A DNA stretch of 64,000 bases, from the NCBI RefSeq assembly GCF_006970865.1, contig NZ_CP035503.1, positions 447,001 through 511,000 on the forward strand. Direction: 5' to 3'. Of this stretch, positions 28,051-36,771 are shown one piece after another; position 1 is the first letter of the stretch, and each line of letters begins with the position of its first letter. The position numbers and the translations under genes were made by a program. A model generated the notes under the pieces. It was not told the DNA's origin and made no database searches. It worked only from the letters and a program-made list of their open reading frames with translations. Origin of the DNA: Rhodoferax sediminis (lineage in GTDB: Bacteria > Pseudomonadota > Gammaproteobacteria > Burkholderiales > Burkholderiaceae_C).

Positions 28051-30868
28051 CAAATTCTCCTCCTGTGTTGTTTATTTTTTCCTTACCAATTCCAGAAACC
28101 TCTCCACTGCAGTCGTAGCGTCCACTACTTCCTGCCGTGGAATGTTCGGCGCGCTGGGGTGTGAGTAGGGATTCATCACCACGTTTTTGAACATCTCGAT
28201 CCGCTGCAGGCAGCCGGTCCAATCCGCTTGCATCACCGTTGCTGGCCGATATATCTACCAGTGCCATGCGCGCTTCGACGCGGTTTTTCAGGTTGATGTA
28301 CTTGTTCAGGTCGGGCGTGGGCCAGAAGTTGACAAGCTGAATGCTGGCGTTGGGACTGCCGATACGGTCTATTCGGCCAAAGCGCTGGATGATGCGCACC
28401 GGATTCCAGTGGATGTCGTAGTTGACCAGCAGGTCGCAGTCTTGCAGGTTCTGACCCTCCGAGATGCAGTCGGTGGCGATCAGGATATCGATCTCGCCGT
28501 CCTGCGGCATGCTGGGCATCTTGTCGCGCTGTTTGGCGCGGGGCGCGAAGTTGGTGAGTATCTGATTGAAGTCTGCCTTGCCGAAGGTGCTGCGGTTGGG
28601 GCGCGCGCCGCCGGAGACCAACGCGATATTGAGCTTGAGCGACTGCGTGGCCCAAGCTTCCAGTTGTTCATACAGATAAGCCGCCGTGTCGGCAAATGCG
28701 CAGAACACGATGACCTTGCGGTTAGCTTCACCCCGGTTGTTGGTGCTGGGGTGGGTGGTTTTGGTTTTGATCAGGGTCTTGAGTTCCTCCAGCTTGGCGT
28801 CGCGTTCCGGACCAACGCCACCCGCACTCTCCGCGAGCATGGACAGTTGCTGTTTGTCGGCCGACAGGTCGGCCAGCCAACGGTCCACGTCCATGTGCTC
28901 CATGTGGTATTTGAGCGTGCCCACCTCGAAGGCCTCGCGCAGTTCTTCGTCTTCTTCGGCCTCCATGAGGAACAGGGTGGCTTGTAAATCCTCTGCCCTC
29001 CCGTTGCGCAGTTTTTGGTAGGCGCTAAGGCGCTCCTCCAGATTCTCAATCTTGCCCACGGTGCGCTCCATCGTGATGGCAAACGATTTCACTGAACTTT
29101 CTAACCGCTTGAGAAAATTGACCTTCATCATGCCGATCAGGAATTTCTCACGCGTCTCCTGGCTGAAGTTGCGTACATTGACTTCGCCCTGGTACTGGTC
29201 CTTGAACTGGGGCAGAACATAAGTGGACGGTTTGAACAAAGAGAGTTGGTATTTTTCAATCTCCTCATTCAGCTTGTCATAGGTGGGGAAGCGGTGTTTT
29301 TTGTCGATGTCCGAGTAAATGGAAACTGGCTTGGTCCGCTTGGGGAAGTGGCCGATTTGTGCCAAGGACGCACGATAGTATTTCTGAATGTGCTTGCGTG
29401 AGCGGGCAATAGTCAGCTCATCCAGCAAAGTGAAAAAACCTGCTGGCAGGCGGTCCATCAGATCTTTCGGGTTGCGCTCGCCGGCACGCTTGGCCCATTC
29501 ACTAAAGGTCTTCTGTGCGGTATCGAGTGTCTGCTTGATGCTGGCGATACCGGTGGATGGGAACAGGGCGTGGTCCTGGCCTTCGGATACCAAATAGAGC
29601 TGGTTGCGCAGGTCCTTCAGGTCGTTGTTGACCGGTGTAGCCGAGAGCAGCATTACCTTGGTTTTGACGCCGGCCTGAATGATGTCTTGCATCAGGCGCT
29701 CGTAGCGGCTCTTCTTGACAATGTTCCCCTCTTCGTCGCGTTTGCCTTTGACGTTGTTGCGGAAGTTGTGCGACTCGTCGATGACGATCAGGTCAAAGTT
29801 GCCCCAGTTCAGCGCGCCCAGATCAATGTCACCAGCGTAGCCCGACTCGCGTGACAGGTCGGTGTGGGACAGCACGGTGTAGGCAAAGCGGTCTTTGAGA
29901 AAGGGGTTCAACTGGCTGGCGTTTTGCGCAAGGTATACCGTCCAGTTCTCACGAAGTTTTTTCGGACACAGCACCAGTACGCGATGGTTACGCAGCTCGA
30001 AATATTTGATGACGGCGAGCGCCGAATAGGTTTTACCCAGGCCCACGCTGTCGGCCAGGATGCAGCCGTTGTGGGTGTTGATTTTCTGGATAGCGCCCTT
30101 GACGCCGTCTTTCTGGAATTCAAACAAGGCCTTCCAGATGTCGGTGTCGGTGATGGCGGTGTTGTCAAAGAATTGCGCCGCTTCTTCCTGCCCCGAAAGG
30201 AACTTTTCAAAGACATGGAACAGGGTCTTGAAGTAGATGAACTCCGGAGAATGATCGACATAGAGCTGAGCAAGATATTCCAGCACCTTGGCTTTGACAT
30301 CTTCCACCAGAGCAGTGTCCGACCACAATTCGTCAAACCAGACTTTCAGGTCCGCGCGGTCGCGGTCGCTATCGACGACCATGTTGAGCTCGATGTTCGG
30401 TGCGGTCGAGAGGCCCAGCCCCCTTCGCGTGAAGTTGGAGCTGCCCATGAGGGCGTGTTCGCGCCGCCCGTCGTCAATGTGATACAGCTTGCCGTGCAGC
30501 AGGTTGGTCTCGCGGATAGAACGGATTTCGACCTTGTTCTTGATCCACTCGGCACAGCGCCGCGCCACTTCCTTCTGCTGCAGGCGGTTGGCCAGCTCCA
30601 GGCCTTCGTCTTCTATCTTGAAGGCCTTCTTGTCCGTCTTGTCGGGGTCAAGGGCGTGAATGAAGCGCGGCTCGCCAAACAGGAACTGCAGAGACTCTAC
30701 GCCGTCGAGCTGCTGGCTCAGCGCCTCGTAGGCGTAGATGGTGAAATAGGCCGACACCACCGACAGGTGACTGCCTTGAGTGATCTTGCTGGAAAGAAAG
30801 TCGGCGACTCGGCCACGATGGTGGTTGTCCTTGATGCCGTGGTGATTCTGTGCCGGGGTGAATGCCAT
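27911..30868 (-). CDS. PLD-SNF2 helicase with aberrant C-terminus (probably damaged gene)
   Basis: 985 residues from the ATG at 30868 (MAFTPAQNHHGIKDNHHRGR; GAGAGG upstream). Domain order: phospholipase-D-like nuclease (HGKLYHIDDGRREHALMGSS near 120-140), SNF2/DEAD helicase (Walker A LADSVGLGKT near 270, VIDESHNFRN near 362, LLSATPVNN) and helicase C-terminal domain with QRFGRIDRIG near 832. Such proteins occur in restriction-like islands with methyltransferases, none of which are present here. Family resemblance ends after RVEARMALVDIS (about residue 872); homologues continue about 100-200 residues further. The last ~112 residues here are read in a frame that crosses a gene remnant and overlaps the SIR2 gene by 140 bases, so they are most likely junk after a deletion. 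ATPase motifs are intact; activity is doubtful. Confidence 0.85.
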   Translation of the reverse strand: MAFTPAQNHHGIKDNHHRGRVADFLSSKITQGSHLSVVSAYFTIYAYEALSQQLDGVESLQFLFGEPRFIHALDPDKTDKKAFKIEDEGLELANRLQQKEVARRCAEWIKNKVEIRSIRETNLLHGKLYHIDDGRREHALMGSSNFTRRGLGLSTAPNIELNMVVDSDRDRADLKVWFDELWSDTALVEDVKAKVLEYLAQLYVDHSPEFIYFKTLFHVFEKFLSGQEEAAQFFDNTAITDTDIWKALFEFQKDGVKGAIQKINTHNGCILADSVGLGKTYSALAVIKYFELRNHRVLVLCPKKLRENWTVYLAQNASQLNPFLKDRFAYTVLSHTDLSRESGYAGDIDLGALNWGNFDLIVIDESHNFRNNVKGKRDEEGNIVKKSRYERLMQDIIQAGVKTKVMLLSATPVNNDLKDLRNQLYLVSEGQDHALFPSTGIASIKQTLDTAQKTFSEWAKRAGERNPKDLMDRLPAGFFTLLDELTIARSRKHIQKYYRASLAQIGHFPKRTKPVSIYSDIDKKHRFPTYDKLNEEIEKYQLSLFKPSTYVLPQFKDQYQGEVNVRNFSQETREKFLIGMMKVNFLKRLESSVKSFAITMERTVGKIENLEERLSAYQKLRNGRAEDLQATLFLMEAEEDEELREAFEVGTLKYHMEHMDVDRWLADLSADKQQLSMLAESAGGVGPERDAKLEELKTLIKTKTTHPSTNNRGEANRKVIVFCAFADTAAYLYEQLEAWATQSLKLNIALVSGGARPNRSTFGKADFNQILTNFAPRAKQRDKMPSMPQDGEIDILIATDCISEGQNLQDCDLLVNYDIHWNPVRIIQRFGRIDRIGSPNASIQLVNFWPTPDLNKYINLKNRVEARMALVDISASNGDASGLDRLPAADRDVQKRGDESLLTPQRAEHSTAGSSGRYDCSGEVSGIGKEKINNTGGEFDDGPLVDFGCGRGPHDRYRLPVGKYIACGCYALPGWTRKTGRRRLA
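28072..28233 (-). pseudogene. 3' remnant of a lost gene between the helicase and the SIR2 gene
   Basis: A second frame, different from the helicase tail, encodes a protein-like 53-residue end: MQADWTGCLQRIEMFKNV followed by MNPYSHPSAPNIPRQEVVDA and a helix ending VERFLELVRKK, stop TAA. It has the look of a real C-terminus, with ordinary composition and a helix-forming tail. It is followed by the SIR2 ribosome-binding site. The likely reading is that a deletion joined the helicase (now lacking its C-terminal part) to the 3' end of a downstream gene. I cannot name the parent family; the ATG at 28233 has no ribosome-binding site, so it is probably not expressed as a separate peptide. Confidence 0.6.
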
Positions 30869-30907
30869 ATTGCCTCTCTGCTTCAGCGGCAATTATGGGG
30901 GGTGATT

Positions 30908-30949
30908 TATGGCGTCTGGTGTTCTGCCTATGGCGTCTGGTGTTCTGCC
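30908..30949. repeat. 21-bp tandem duplication at the island edge
   Basis: TATGGCGTCTGGTGTTCTGC plus one C occurs twice in direct succession (30908-30928 and 30929-30949). The second unit contains the end and stop of the esterase gene; the first lies in the gap before the helicase. Confidence 0.9.
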
Positions 30950-31983
30950 GCGGCGAACTGCCGCGAGGCGAAGGCCCACACCAGCCGCGTGGCGTCCGGT
31001 CCGGCCGCGTCGCTGAACGGCGCGCGCGCCGCGCCGCCGCTCCAGGCATGGCCGAGCTGCGCGATCTGGCACAGCGTCACGCACGTGTGGCCCTGGTGCT
31101 TGTAGTCGGTCACGCGCATCGGATGGCGCTTGCCGCGTTGCAGGACGCGCGGGCCGCCGGGCGCGGCGCCGGTGGCCGTGGCCCAGATGGTGGCGCTGTC
31201 TTGCGCGTTGCTCGGCGCGACGATGACGTCGGCATCGCCATGCAGCACCAGCAGTGGCGGCAGCGTCGTGAAGGCCGCCGCGGCGCCCAACGCCTTGCCC
31301 ACGGCGGTGGCCAGTAGCGCCGGCGGATGCCGGCCGCGCATGGCGCCGAGTGCGGTCACGGGCGACTTGGCCGCGCCGGGTGCCACGCCCGAATGCATCG
31401 CCACCGCCCGGAAGCGCACCGGGTAGCGCGTGGCGAGCAGCGCCGCCATGCCGGCGCCGGCCGACAGGCCCGCGACGGCCACGCGTTCGCGGTCCGCCCG
31501 GTACAGCAGGCACACCTGGTCGACGGCGGCCATCAGCGTAGCGGCTTCGGCGTCGGCCTTGCCGGAGCGGCGGTCGTACCAGTTCCAGCAGCCCTGGGCG
31601 TTGGCCAGCCGGTCCTGCTCCGGATAGAGCACCAGAAAGCGATGGTGCGCGGCCAGCTGGTCCATGCGCGTGCTCACCGCGAAATCGCGGCCCGTCTGCC
31701 CGCAGCCGTGCAGCATGACCATGAGAGGCAAGCGCTCCCCGGGCTGCAGCTTGAGATCCGGTGGACGATACAGGTGGTAGCCGCGCGCGCCGGCCGGGCC
31801 GAGCGCCATGCCGGCGATCCAGTCGCCGCGTCCTGGCGGTGGTTTGAGGTGTTTTGCGGTGGCACGCTGCAGTTGCCCGGCCATCCGTCGTCCGCCTTGC
31901 AGGGTGGCCTTCGTGAGCGCCTTGACGTTGCGCTGGTAGGCGCGCGTCAGGGCGGAAGCGGCGGAGGAGGAACGGCGGGCCAT
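30928..31983 (-). CDS. PHB depolymerase-family esterase (LpqC type)
   Basis: 351 residues. Alpha/beta hydrolase related to poly(3-hydroxybutyrate) depolymerases and feruloyl esterases. Visible: the MVMLHGCGQTGRDFA oxyanion segment, nucleophile elbow GLSAGAGMAA (Ser), Asp in LHGDADVIVAPSNA, and His in QLGHAWSGG. The N-terminus is basic and amphipathic rather than a clean signal peptide, so it may be intracellular. Ends just before the helicase promoter region; the last codons lie in the 21-bp duplication. It is on the same strand as prfC but separated from the phosphatase gene by 113 bases. Confidence 0.88.
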   Translation of the reverse strand: MARRSSSAASALTRAYQRNVKALTKATLQGGRRMAGQLQRATAKHLKPPPGRGDWIAGMALGPAGARGYHLYRPPDLKLQPGERLPLMVMLHGCGQTGRDFAVSTRMDQLAAHHRFLVLYPEQDRLANAQGCWNWYDRRSGKADAEAATLMAAVDQVCLLYRADRERVAVAGLSAGAGMAALLATRYPVRFRAVAMHSGVAPGAAKSPVTALGAMRGRHPPALLATAVGKALGAAAAFTTLPPLLVLHGDADVIVAPSNAQDSATIWATATGAAPGGPRVLQRGKRHPMRVTDYKHQGHTCVTLCQIAQLGHAWSGGAARAPFSDAAGPDATRLVWAFASRQFAAAEHQTP

Positions 31984-32096
31984 CGGTGTATGCGTCGGGC
32001 GTGTAGATGCACGACGGACACCATAGCAGCTTCGTGTTGCCGCCGCGTTACAAGACGGCGCCGGCTTGGGCTCTGCGAGCGCGCACCGTGCTGGCG

Positions 32097-32915
32097 CTAG
32101 CCATCAGGATTCAAAAGGGTGCGCGCCAGCTCCGCAAAGCCCGCGCCGCGTTCACCCTGCGTGACGTAGCGCGGCGGGTGCGCGAGTTCGGCCTCGAAGC
32201 GCCGGATGTTGGCCACGCCCACGCTGTGCGGGAAATGCTCGAACATGATCTGGTCGTTGGTCGAGTCGCCCACATACACCCAGCGGTCGATCTCCGCGTC
32301 GAGCTCACGATGGAATAGTTCGCGCACGATCCAGCGCGCGCCGGCCAGCTTGTTGTGTTCGCCGAACCAGCCGTTGATGTGGATGCTGCTGACCGTGGCG
32401 GTCATGCCCTCGCGCTGCATCAGGGCCACGACCTGGGCAATCCGCTCGGGCGGCAGGTGCGCGAACTCGCCATGGTCGATCGCGATGTCGGTTTCGCGGC
32501 CGGCCGAGTCCTGCGCCAGCGTCGCGCCGGGGATCTCGCGCAGCACGCGCTGCGCCACCTGCTGCATGCGTGCGCAGTTGGCGGTGCGCGTGGTGGCATC
32601 CTGTTGGTACAGTTTTGATAGCGAACTGTGAAGACCTGGTATGGGCTTTCGGCCGTTTTCATTCAATGTCAATGCGACCGAACCATTCTCGGCCACGATC
32701 GCGTCGACCGGCCAGGCGCGTGCAAAGGGCTCGCTCCAACCGACCGGCCGCCCGGTGATCGGGATCACGTGCAGGCCGGCGGCCTTCAGCGCGTGCAGCG
32801 CCGCGAGGGCATCGGGCGTGATCGCACCGTCGGTGGTCAGTGTGTCGTCGATGTCGGTGAAAACGCCGACGATGTGGCGGCGCGCCGCCGCTGGCCAGTC
32901 GGCAAGCGGTTTCAT
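32097..32915 (-). CDS. HAD-IIB hydrolase (mannosyl-3-phosphoglycerate phosphatase-like)
   Basis: 272 residues; HAD phosphatase of the Cof/MPGP/sucrose-phosphatase group. Motif I VFTDIDDTLTTDG (nucleophile Asp), motif II PITGRP, and motif IV GDSTNDQIMF are clear. I start at the ATG at 32915, which shares a base with the prfC stop (TGATG), implying coupling with prfC; longer starts read into prfC. No synthase for mannosylglycerate is nearby, so the substrate is a guess. Residues about 84-104 are encoded by an antisense copy of the 60-bp repeat; relatives appear to be about ten residues shorter here. Confidence 0.82.
   Translation of the reverse strand: MKPLADWPAAARRHIVGVFTDIDDTLTTDGAITPDALAALHALKAAGLHVIPITGRPVGWSEPFARAWPVDAIVAENGSVALTLNENGRKPIPGLHSSLSKLYQQDATTRTANCARMQQVAQRVLREIPGATLAQDSAGRETDIAIDHGEFAHLPPERIAQVVALMQREGMTATVSSIHINGWFGEHNKLAGARWIVRELFHRELDAEIDRWVYVGDSTNDQIMFEHFPHSVGVANIRRFEAELAHPPRYVTQGERGAGFAELARTLLNPDG
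32605..32664 (+). repeat. 60-bp dispersed repeat, copy 5 (inside the HAD phosphatase gene)
   Basis: TGGTACAGTTTTG, core ATAGC, 20 bases, GGGCTTTCGGCC, then TTTTCATTC. Exact spacing. It is antisense to the gene and translated in frame as part of NENGRKPIPGLHSSLSKLY. Confidence 0.85.
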
Positions 32916-34552
32916 CAGCCAGCGCTTTGCAACGCCAGCCCCGCATGCTCGCGCAGCGGATGGAAATGGATCTTCGGAAAGCGCTCCTGCGCCAGCCGCA
33001 CGTCGTAGGGCGAGGTGCACAGGTAGGCCAGCGTGTTGGCGGCGTCCCGTGCCATGCGCGCCGGGTAGGCATTGACGAACTCTTTCAATTCGGCGGGCGT
33101 GTCGGCGGTGATCCAGCGTGCGCCGGTGTACTGGCAACCCTCCAGCCGCACATCGCAGTCGTACTCGCCCTTCAGGCGGTGCTGCACCACTTCGAACTGC
33201 AACTGGCCGACCGCACCGAGCAGCATCGGGCCGCCGATCTCGGGGCGGAACACCTGGATCGCGCCTTCCTCGCCGAGCTGCGCCAGGCCCTGCTGCAGCT
33301 GCTTGGTGCGCAGCGGGTTCTTCAGGATCACGGTCATGAACAGCTCGGGCGCGAAGAACGGCAGGCCGGTGAACTGCAGCGAGGCGCCATCGGTGATGGT
33401 GTCGCCGAGCTGCACGCCGCCGTGCGTGGTGAAGCCGATGATGTCGCCCGCATAGGCCTCATCGACCGCCTCGCGCCGCTGCGACAGGAAGGTCACCACG
33501 CTGGTCGGGCGCAGCTCCTTGCCGGTGCGCTGCACGCGCAGCTTCATGCCCGGCGTGTACTTGCCCGAGGCCATGCGCACGAAGGCGATGCGGTCGCGGT
33601 GGTTCGCGTCCATGTTGGCCTGCACCTTGAACACCACGCCGGCAAAGTCCTTGTCCTCGGGCTGGATCACCCGCGTCACCGGCTGGCGATTCACCAGCGT
33701 GGTGCTGGTGCGCGGCTGCGGCGGGGGCGCCAGATCCACCAGCGCGTCGAGCACTTCCATGACCCCGAAGTTGTTCACGCCGGAGCCGAAGAATACCGGC
33801 GTCTGCTTGCCCGCCAGGAAGGCCTCGCGGTCCCAGGCGGGCGAGGCGCCAGCGGCCAGTTCCATGCTCTGCTCGGCGGTTTCGAACTCGTGGCCGAAGC
33901 GCTGGAGCAGTGCGGTGCGGTCGCTCAGCGGGATCGTTTCGAAGTCCTGCGGCAGGCGCTCGCTGCCCGAGTCGAACACCGTCATGGTCTGCGTGCGCAG
34001 GTTCATGATGCCGCCGAAGCTCTTGCCCTGGCCGACCGGCCAGGTCATCGGCACGCAGGGCATGCCGAGTTCGCGCTCCACCTCGTCGAGGATGTCGAGC
34101 GGCTCGCGCACCTCGCGGTCCATCTTGTTGACGAAGGTGATGATGGGCGTGTCGCGCTGGCGGCAGACCTCGATCAGGCGGCGTGTCTGCGCCTCCACGC
34201 CGTTCGCCGCGTCGATCACCATCAGCGCTGAATCGACGGCGGTGAGCACACGGTAGGTGTCCTCGGAAAAGTCCTTGTGGCCGGGCGTGTCGAGCAGGTT
34301 GATCACGTGGTCGCGGTACAGCATCTGCATGACGGAGGAGGCCACCGAGATGCCGCGCTGCTTCTCGATCTCCATCCAGTCGGAGGTGGCGTGGCGCGAG
34401 GCCTTGCGCGCCTTCACCGAGCCGGCGATCTGGATCGCGCCCGAGAACAGCAGCAGCTTTTCCGTCAGCGTGGTCTTGCCGGCGTCGGGGTGGGAGATGA
34501 TGGCGAAGGTGCGGCGGCGCCGGGTTTCATCGAGGTAAGAGGCGTGCTGCAT
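32915..34552 (-). CDS. prfC: Peptide chain release factor 3
   Basis: 545 residues. GTPase that recycles RF1/RF2 from the ribosome after termination. G motifs are all visible: G1 SHPDAGKTTL, G3 DTPGHKDFSEDTYR, G4 FVNKMDRE, and the switch region RGISVASSVMQM. Elongation-factor-like domain II and the RF3 C-terminal domain follow. Length and start (MQHASYLDETRRRRTF) fit the family. It is the first gene of a two-gene unit with the HAD phosphatase. Confidence 0.96.
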   Translation of the reverse strand: MQHASYLDETRRRRTFAIISHPDAGKTTLTEKLLLFSGAIQIAGSVKARKASRHATSDWMEIEKQRGISVASSVMQMLYRDHVINLLDTPGHKDFSEDTYRVLTAVDSALMVIDAANGVEAQTRRLIEVCRQRDTPIITFVNKMDREVREPLDILDEVERELGMPCVPMTWPVGQGKSFGGIMNLRTQTMTVFDSGSERLPQDFETIPLSDRTALLQRFGHEFETAEQSMELAAGASPAWDREAFLAGKQTPVFFGSGVNNFGVMEVLDALVDLAPPPQPRTSTTLVNRQPVTRVIQPEDKDFAGVVFKVQANMDANHRDRIAFVRMASGKYTPGMKLRVQRTGKELRPTSVVTFLSQRREAVDEAYAGDIIGFTTHGGVQLGDTITDGASLQFTGLPFFAPELFMTVILKNPLRTKQLQQGLAQLGEEGAIQVFRPEIGGPMLLGAVGQLQFEVVQHRLKGEYDCDVRLEGCQYTGARWITADTPAELKEFVNAYPARMARDAANTLAYLCTSPYDVRLAQERFPKIHFHPLREHAGLALQSAG

Positions 34553-34673
34553 GCGGTCGATTTCTTGAATAGGTGCGGATGGGTGTAACGTGTGGCGTCA
34601 TTTTCGCTTATGCCCAAACCAGCCCTAAAGTCGGCGTTTCCGTCAAGAGGCACTTGAATGCCCGCGAACGGCG

Positions 34674-36698
34674 TCAAGCAGCCGCGGTCTTGCGCCTCAG
34701 CAGCCGCAGGCCGTTCGCAATCACCAGCAGTGTCGCGCCCACGTCGGCAAACACCGCCATCCACATCGTCGCACTGCCCGCCAGGGCGAGAACGATGAAG
34801 ACGGCCTTGATGCCGAGCGCCAGCGAAATGTTCTGCACCAGCACGGCGTGGGTCCTGCGCGAGAGCCGGATGGCTTCCGGGATGCAGCGCAGGTCGTCGT
34901 TCATGATGACCACGTCCGCGGCCTCCATGGCGGTGTCGCTGCCGGCCGCGCCCATCGCGAAGCCGGTGTCGGATTGCGCCAGCGCCGGTGCGTCGTTGAT
35001 GCCGTCGCCGGCCATGCCGGTGGCGCCGAAGCGTTGTTGCAGGGCCCGGATTTGCGCGAGCTTGTCCTGCGGCAACAGATGGCCGTGTGATTCCTCGATG
35101 CCGGCCTGCAGGGCGATGGTGCCGGCGGTCGCGCGGTTGTCGCCGCTCAGCATGATCGTGGCGACACCCAGCGCCTTCAGTTCCGCGACGGCCTGGCGCG
35201 ACGACGCCTTGATCGTGTCGGCGACCGCAAAGATCGCCACCACGGCATTCTCATCGGCCAGCAGCGTGACGGTGCGGCCCTGCCTTTCATGCACCTCGAG
35301 TGCCGCCTCGATCGCAGGGCTGCACTGCTGGCGCTCCTCGATCAGCCGGTGATTGCCGAGCACGTAGGTGTGGCCGTCGATGGCTCCTTGCGTGCCGCGG
35401 CCTGCCAGCGCGGTGAAGCCGTCGATCTTGTGCGCCCGACACGCCAACCCTTGCGCGATGGCCTTCGAGACGGGATGGTCGGAGCGCTCGGCCAGGCTCA
35501 TGGCAATGCGTGCAATGCCGTCTTTATCGGCCCCCGGCTCAAGCGTGGCCCATTCGACCAGTCGGGGCCGGCCTTCGGTGACGGTGCCCGTCTTGTCCAG
35601 CGCCATCGCCTTCAGGAAGCGCATGCCTTCGAGGTAGCTGCCGCCCTTGATCAAAATGCCGCGCCGCGCCGCGGCCGCGAGCGCGCTGACCACGGTGACC
35701 GGCGTCGATATCACCAGGGCGCAGGGGCAGGCGACGACCAGGAGCACCAGCGCCTTGTAGAGCGCCGCCAGCCAGGTCAGGCCCATGAGCCACGGCGTCA
35801 GCAGCGCGGTGGCCAGCGCCAGCAGGAACACGGACGGCGTGTAGATCGCCGCAAAGCGATCGACCAGGCGCTGTGTCGGCGCGCGCGTTCCCTGCGCCTG
35901 CTCGACGGCGTGGATGATGCGGGCCAGCGTGGTGTTGGCGGCCGCCGCCGTGACGCGGAACTGCAGCTCGCCGGTCAGGTTGATGGTGCCCGCGAAAATC
36001 ATGTCGCTCACGGTGCGGTCCACGGGCAGGCTCTCTCCGGTGATCGGGGCCTGATTCACGGCGCTGCGGCCTGCGGTGATGATGCCGTCGAGCGGCACGC
36101 GCGCGCCGGGGCGGATACGCACGATCGCGTCCAGCGCGACATCGGCGGCGTGTACGGCCGCCCATCGCTGGTCCGCCTGCAGCACCTCCGCCTGTTCGGG
36201 CGCGAGCGCCACCAGGCTCTGGATGGCGTGGCGCGCGCGGCCGGCGGCACGCGCCTCGATCAGCTCGGCAATGGCATACAGCGCCATGACCATGGCCGCT
36301 TCCGGCCACTGGCCGATGACGAAGGCGCCTGTCACGGCCACGCTCATCAGCGCGTTGATGCCCAGCCTGCCCCGGCGCAGCGCATTGATGCCGCTGGCAT
36401 AGGTCTCGGCGCCCGCGAGCCAGATCGCGACGGCCGCGATGGCCAGCCCCGCATATTTCAGCGAGGTGACGTCGCCGGCGAAGAAATGCAGCGCCTCCGC
36501 GCCGATCGCCAGCGCGAGCGCGGCGCCCAGGCGCGCAACGCCCGTTGGCTGGTCGTGATCGTGATCATGCCCCGCGTGAGCGTCATGCGTCCCCTGCGGC
36601 GGGGGCGTTGGCGGCGTCGCGCTCACGGGCGCGCAGCACCCGTCTGCGCTACCGGGGGCGGGGGTGTGTCTGGTTTCGGCCATGGGGTGGTTTCTCAT
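34674..36698 (-). CDS. cadA: Cd/Zn/Pb-exporting P1B-type ATPase
   Basis: 674 residues; inner-membrane pump that exports divalent soft metals using ATP. Key motifs: membrane metal site CPC in VVACPCALVIS, phosphorylated Asp in MALDKTGTVTEG, SERSDHPVSKA (His-Pro), GDGINDAPAL. There is no standard N-terminal HMA domain; instead an N-terminal tail has a Cys-Cys pair (DGCCAPVS) and a His-rich cluster (HDAHAGHDHDHD) that probably binds metal. Translation starts at 36698 (MRNHPMAETR) or at the ATG at 36683. Transcribed divergently from cadR through the MerR-type promoter at 36708-36738. Confidence 0.93.
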   Translation of the reverse strand: MRNHPMAETRHTPAPGSADGCCAPVSATPPTPPPQGTHDAHAGHDHDHDQPTGVARLGAALALAIGAEALHFFAGDVTSLKYAGLAIAAVAIWLAGAETYASGINALRRGRLGINALMSVAVTGAFVIGQWPEAAMVMALYAIAELIEARAAGRARHAIQSLVALAPEQAEVLQADQRWAAVHAADVALDAIVRIRPGARVPLDGIITAGRSAVNQAPITGESLPVDRTVSDMIFAGTINLTGELQFRVTAAAANTTLARIIHAVEQAQGTRAPTQRLVDRFAAIYTPSVFLLALATALLTPWLMGLTWLAALYKALVLLVVACPCALVISTPVTVVSALAAAARRGILIKGGSYLEGMRFLKAMALDKTGTVTEGRPRLVEWATLEPGADKDGIARIAMSLAERSDHPVSKAIAQGLACRAHKIDGFTALAGRGTQGAIDGHTYVLGNHRLIEERQQCSPAIEAALEVHERQGRTVTLLADENAVVAIFAVADTIKASSRQAVAELKALGVATIMLSGDNRATAGTIALQAGIEESHGHLLPQDKLAQIRALQQRFGATGMAGDGINDAPALAQSDTGFAMGAAGSDTAMEAADVVIMNDDLRCIPEAIRLSRRTHAVLVQNISLALGIKAVFIVLALAGSATMWMAVFADVGATLLVIANGLRLLRRKTAAA

Positions 36699-36707
36699 CT
36701 GGCCTCT

Positions 36708-36738
36708 ATTGAAAACCCTGTAGCCGGTATAGAGTCAA
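36708..36738 (-). promoter_or_regulatory. MerR-type (CadR) operator/promoter for cadA
   Basis: On the minus strand a -35 TTGACT (36738-36733) and a -10-like TTCAAT (36713-36708) are separated by an over-long 19-base spacer. The spacer holds an imperfect dyad (ACTCTATAC ... CTACAGGGT). The long spacer with a central dyad is the known hallmark of promoters activated by MerR-family regulators by DNA untwisting. Confidence 0.85.
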
Positions 36739-36771
36739 GCAGTTTCAAAATGGCCTCGAAAGGAGCTGCCT

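Noticed and set aside
28187..28987. Plus-strand open frame over the helicase gene
   Set aside because: Antisense to conserved helicase motif VI and flanking sequence; no family resemblance.
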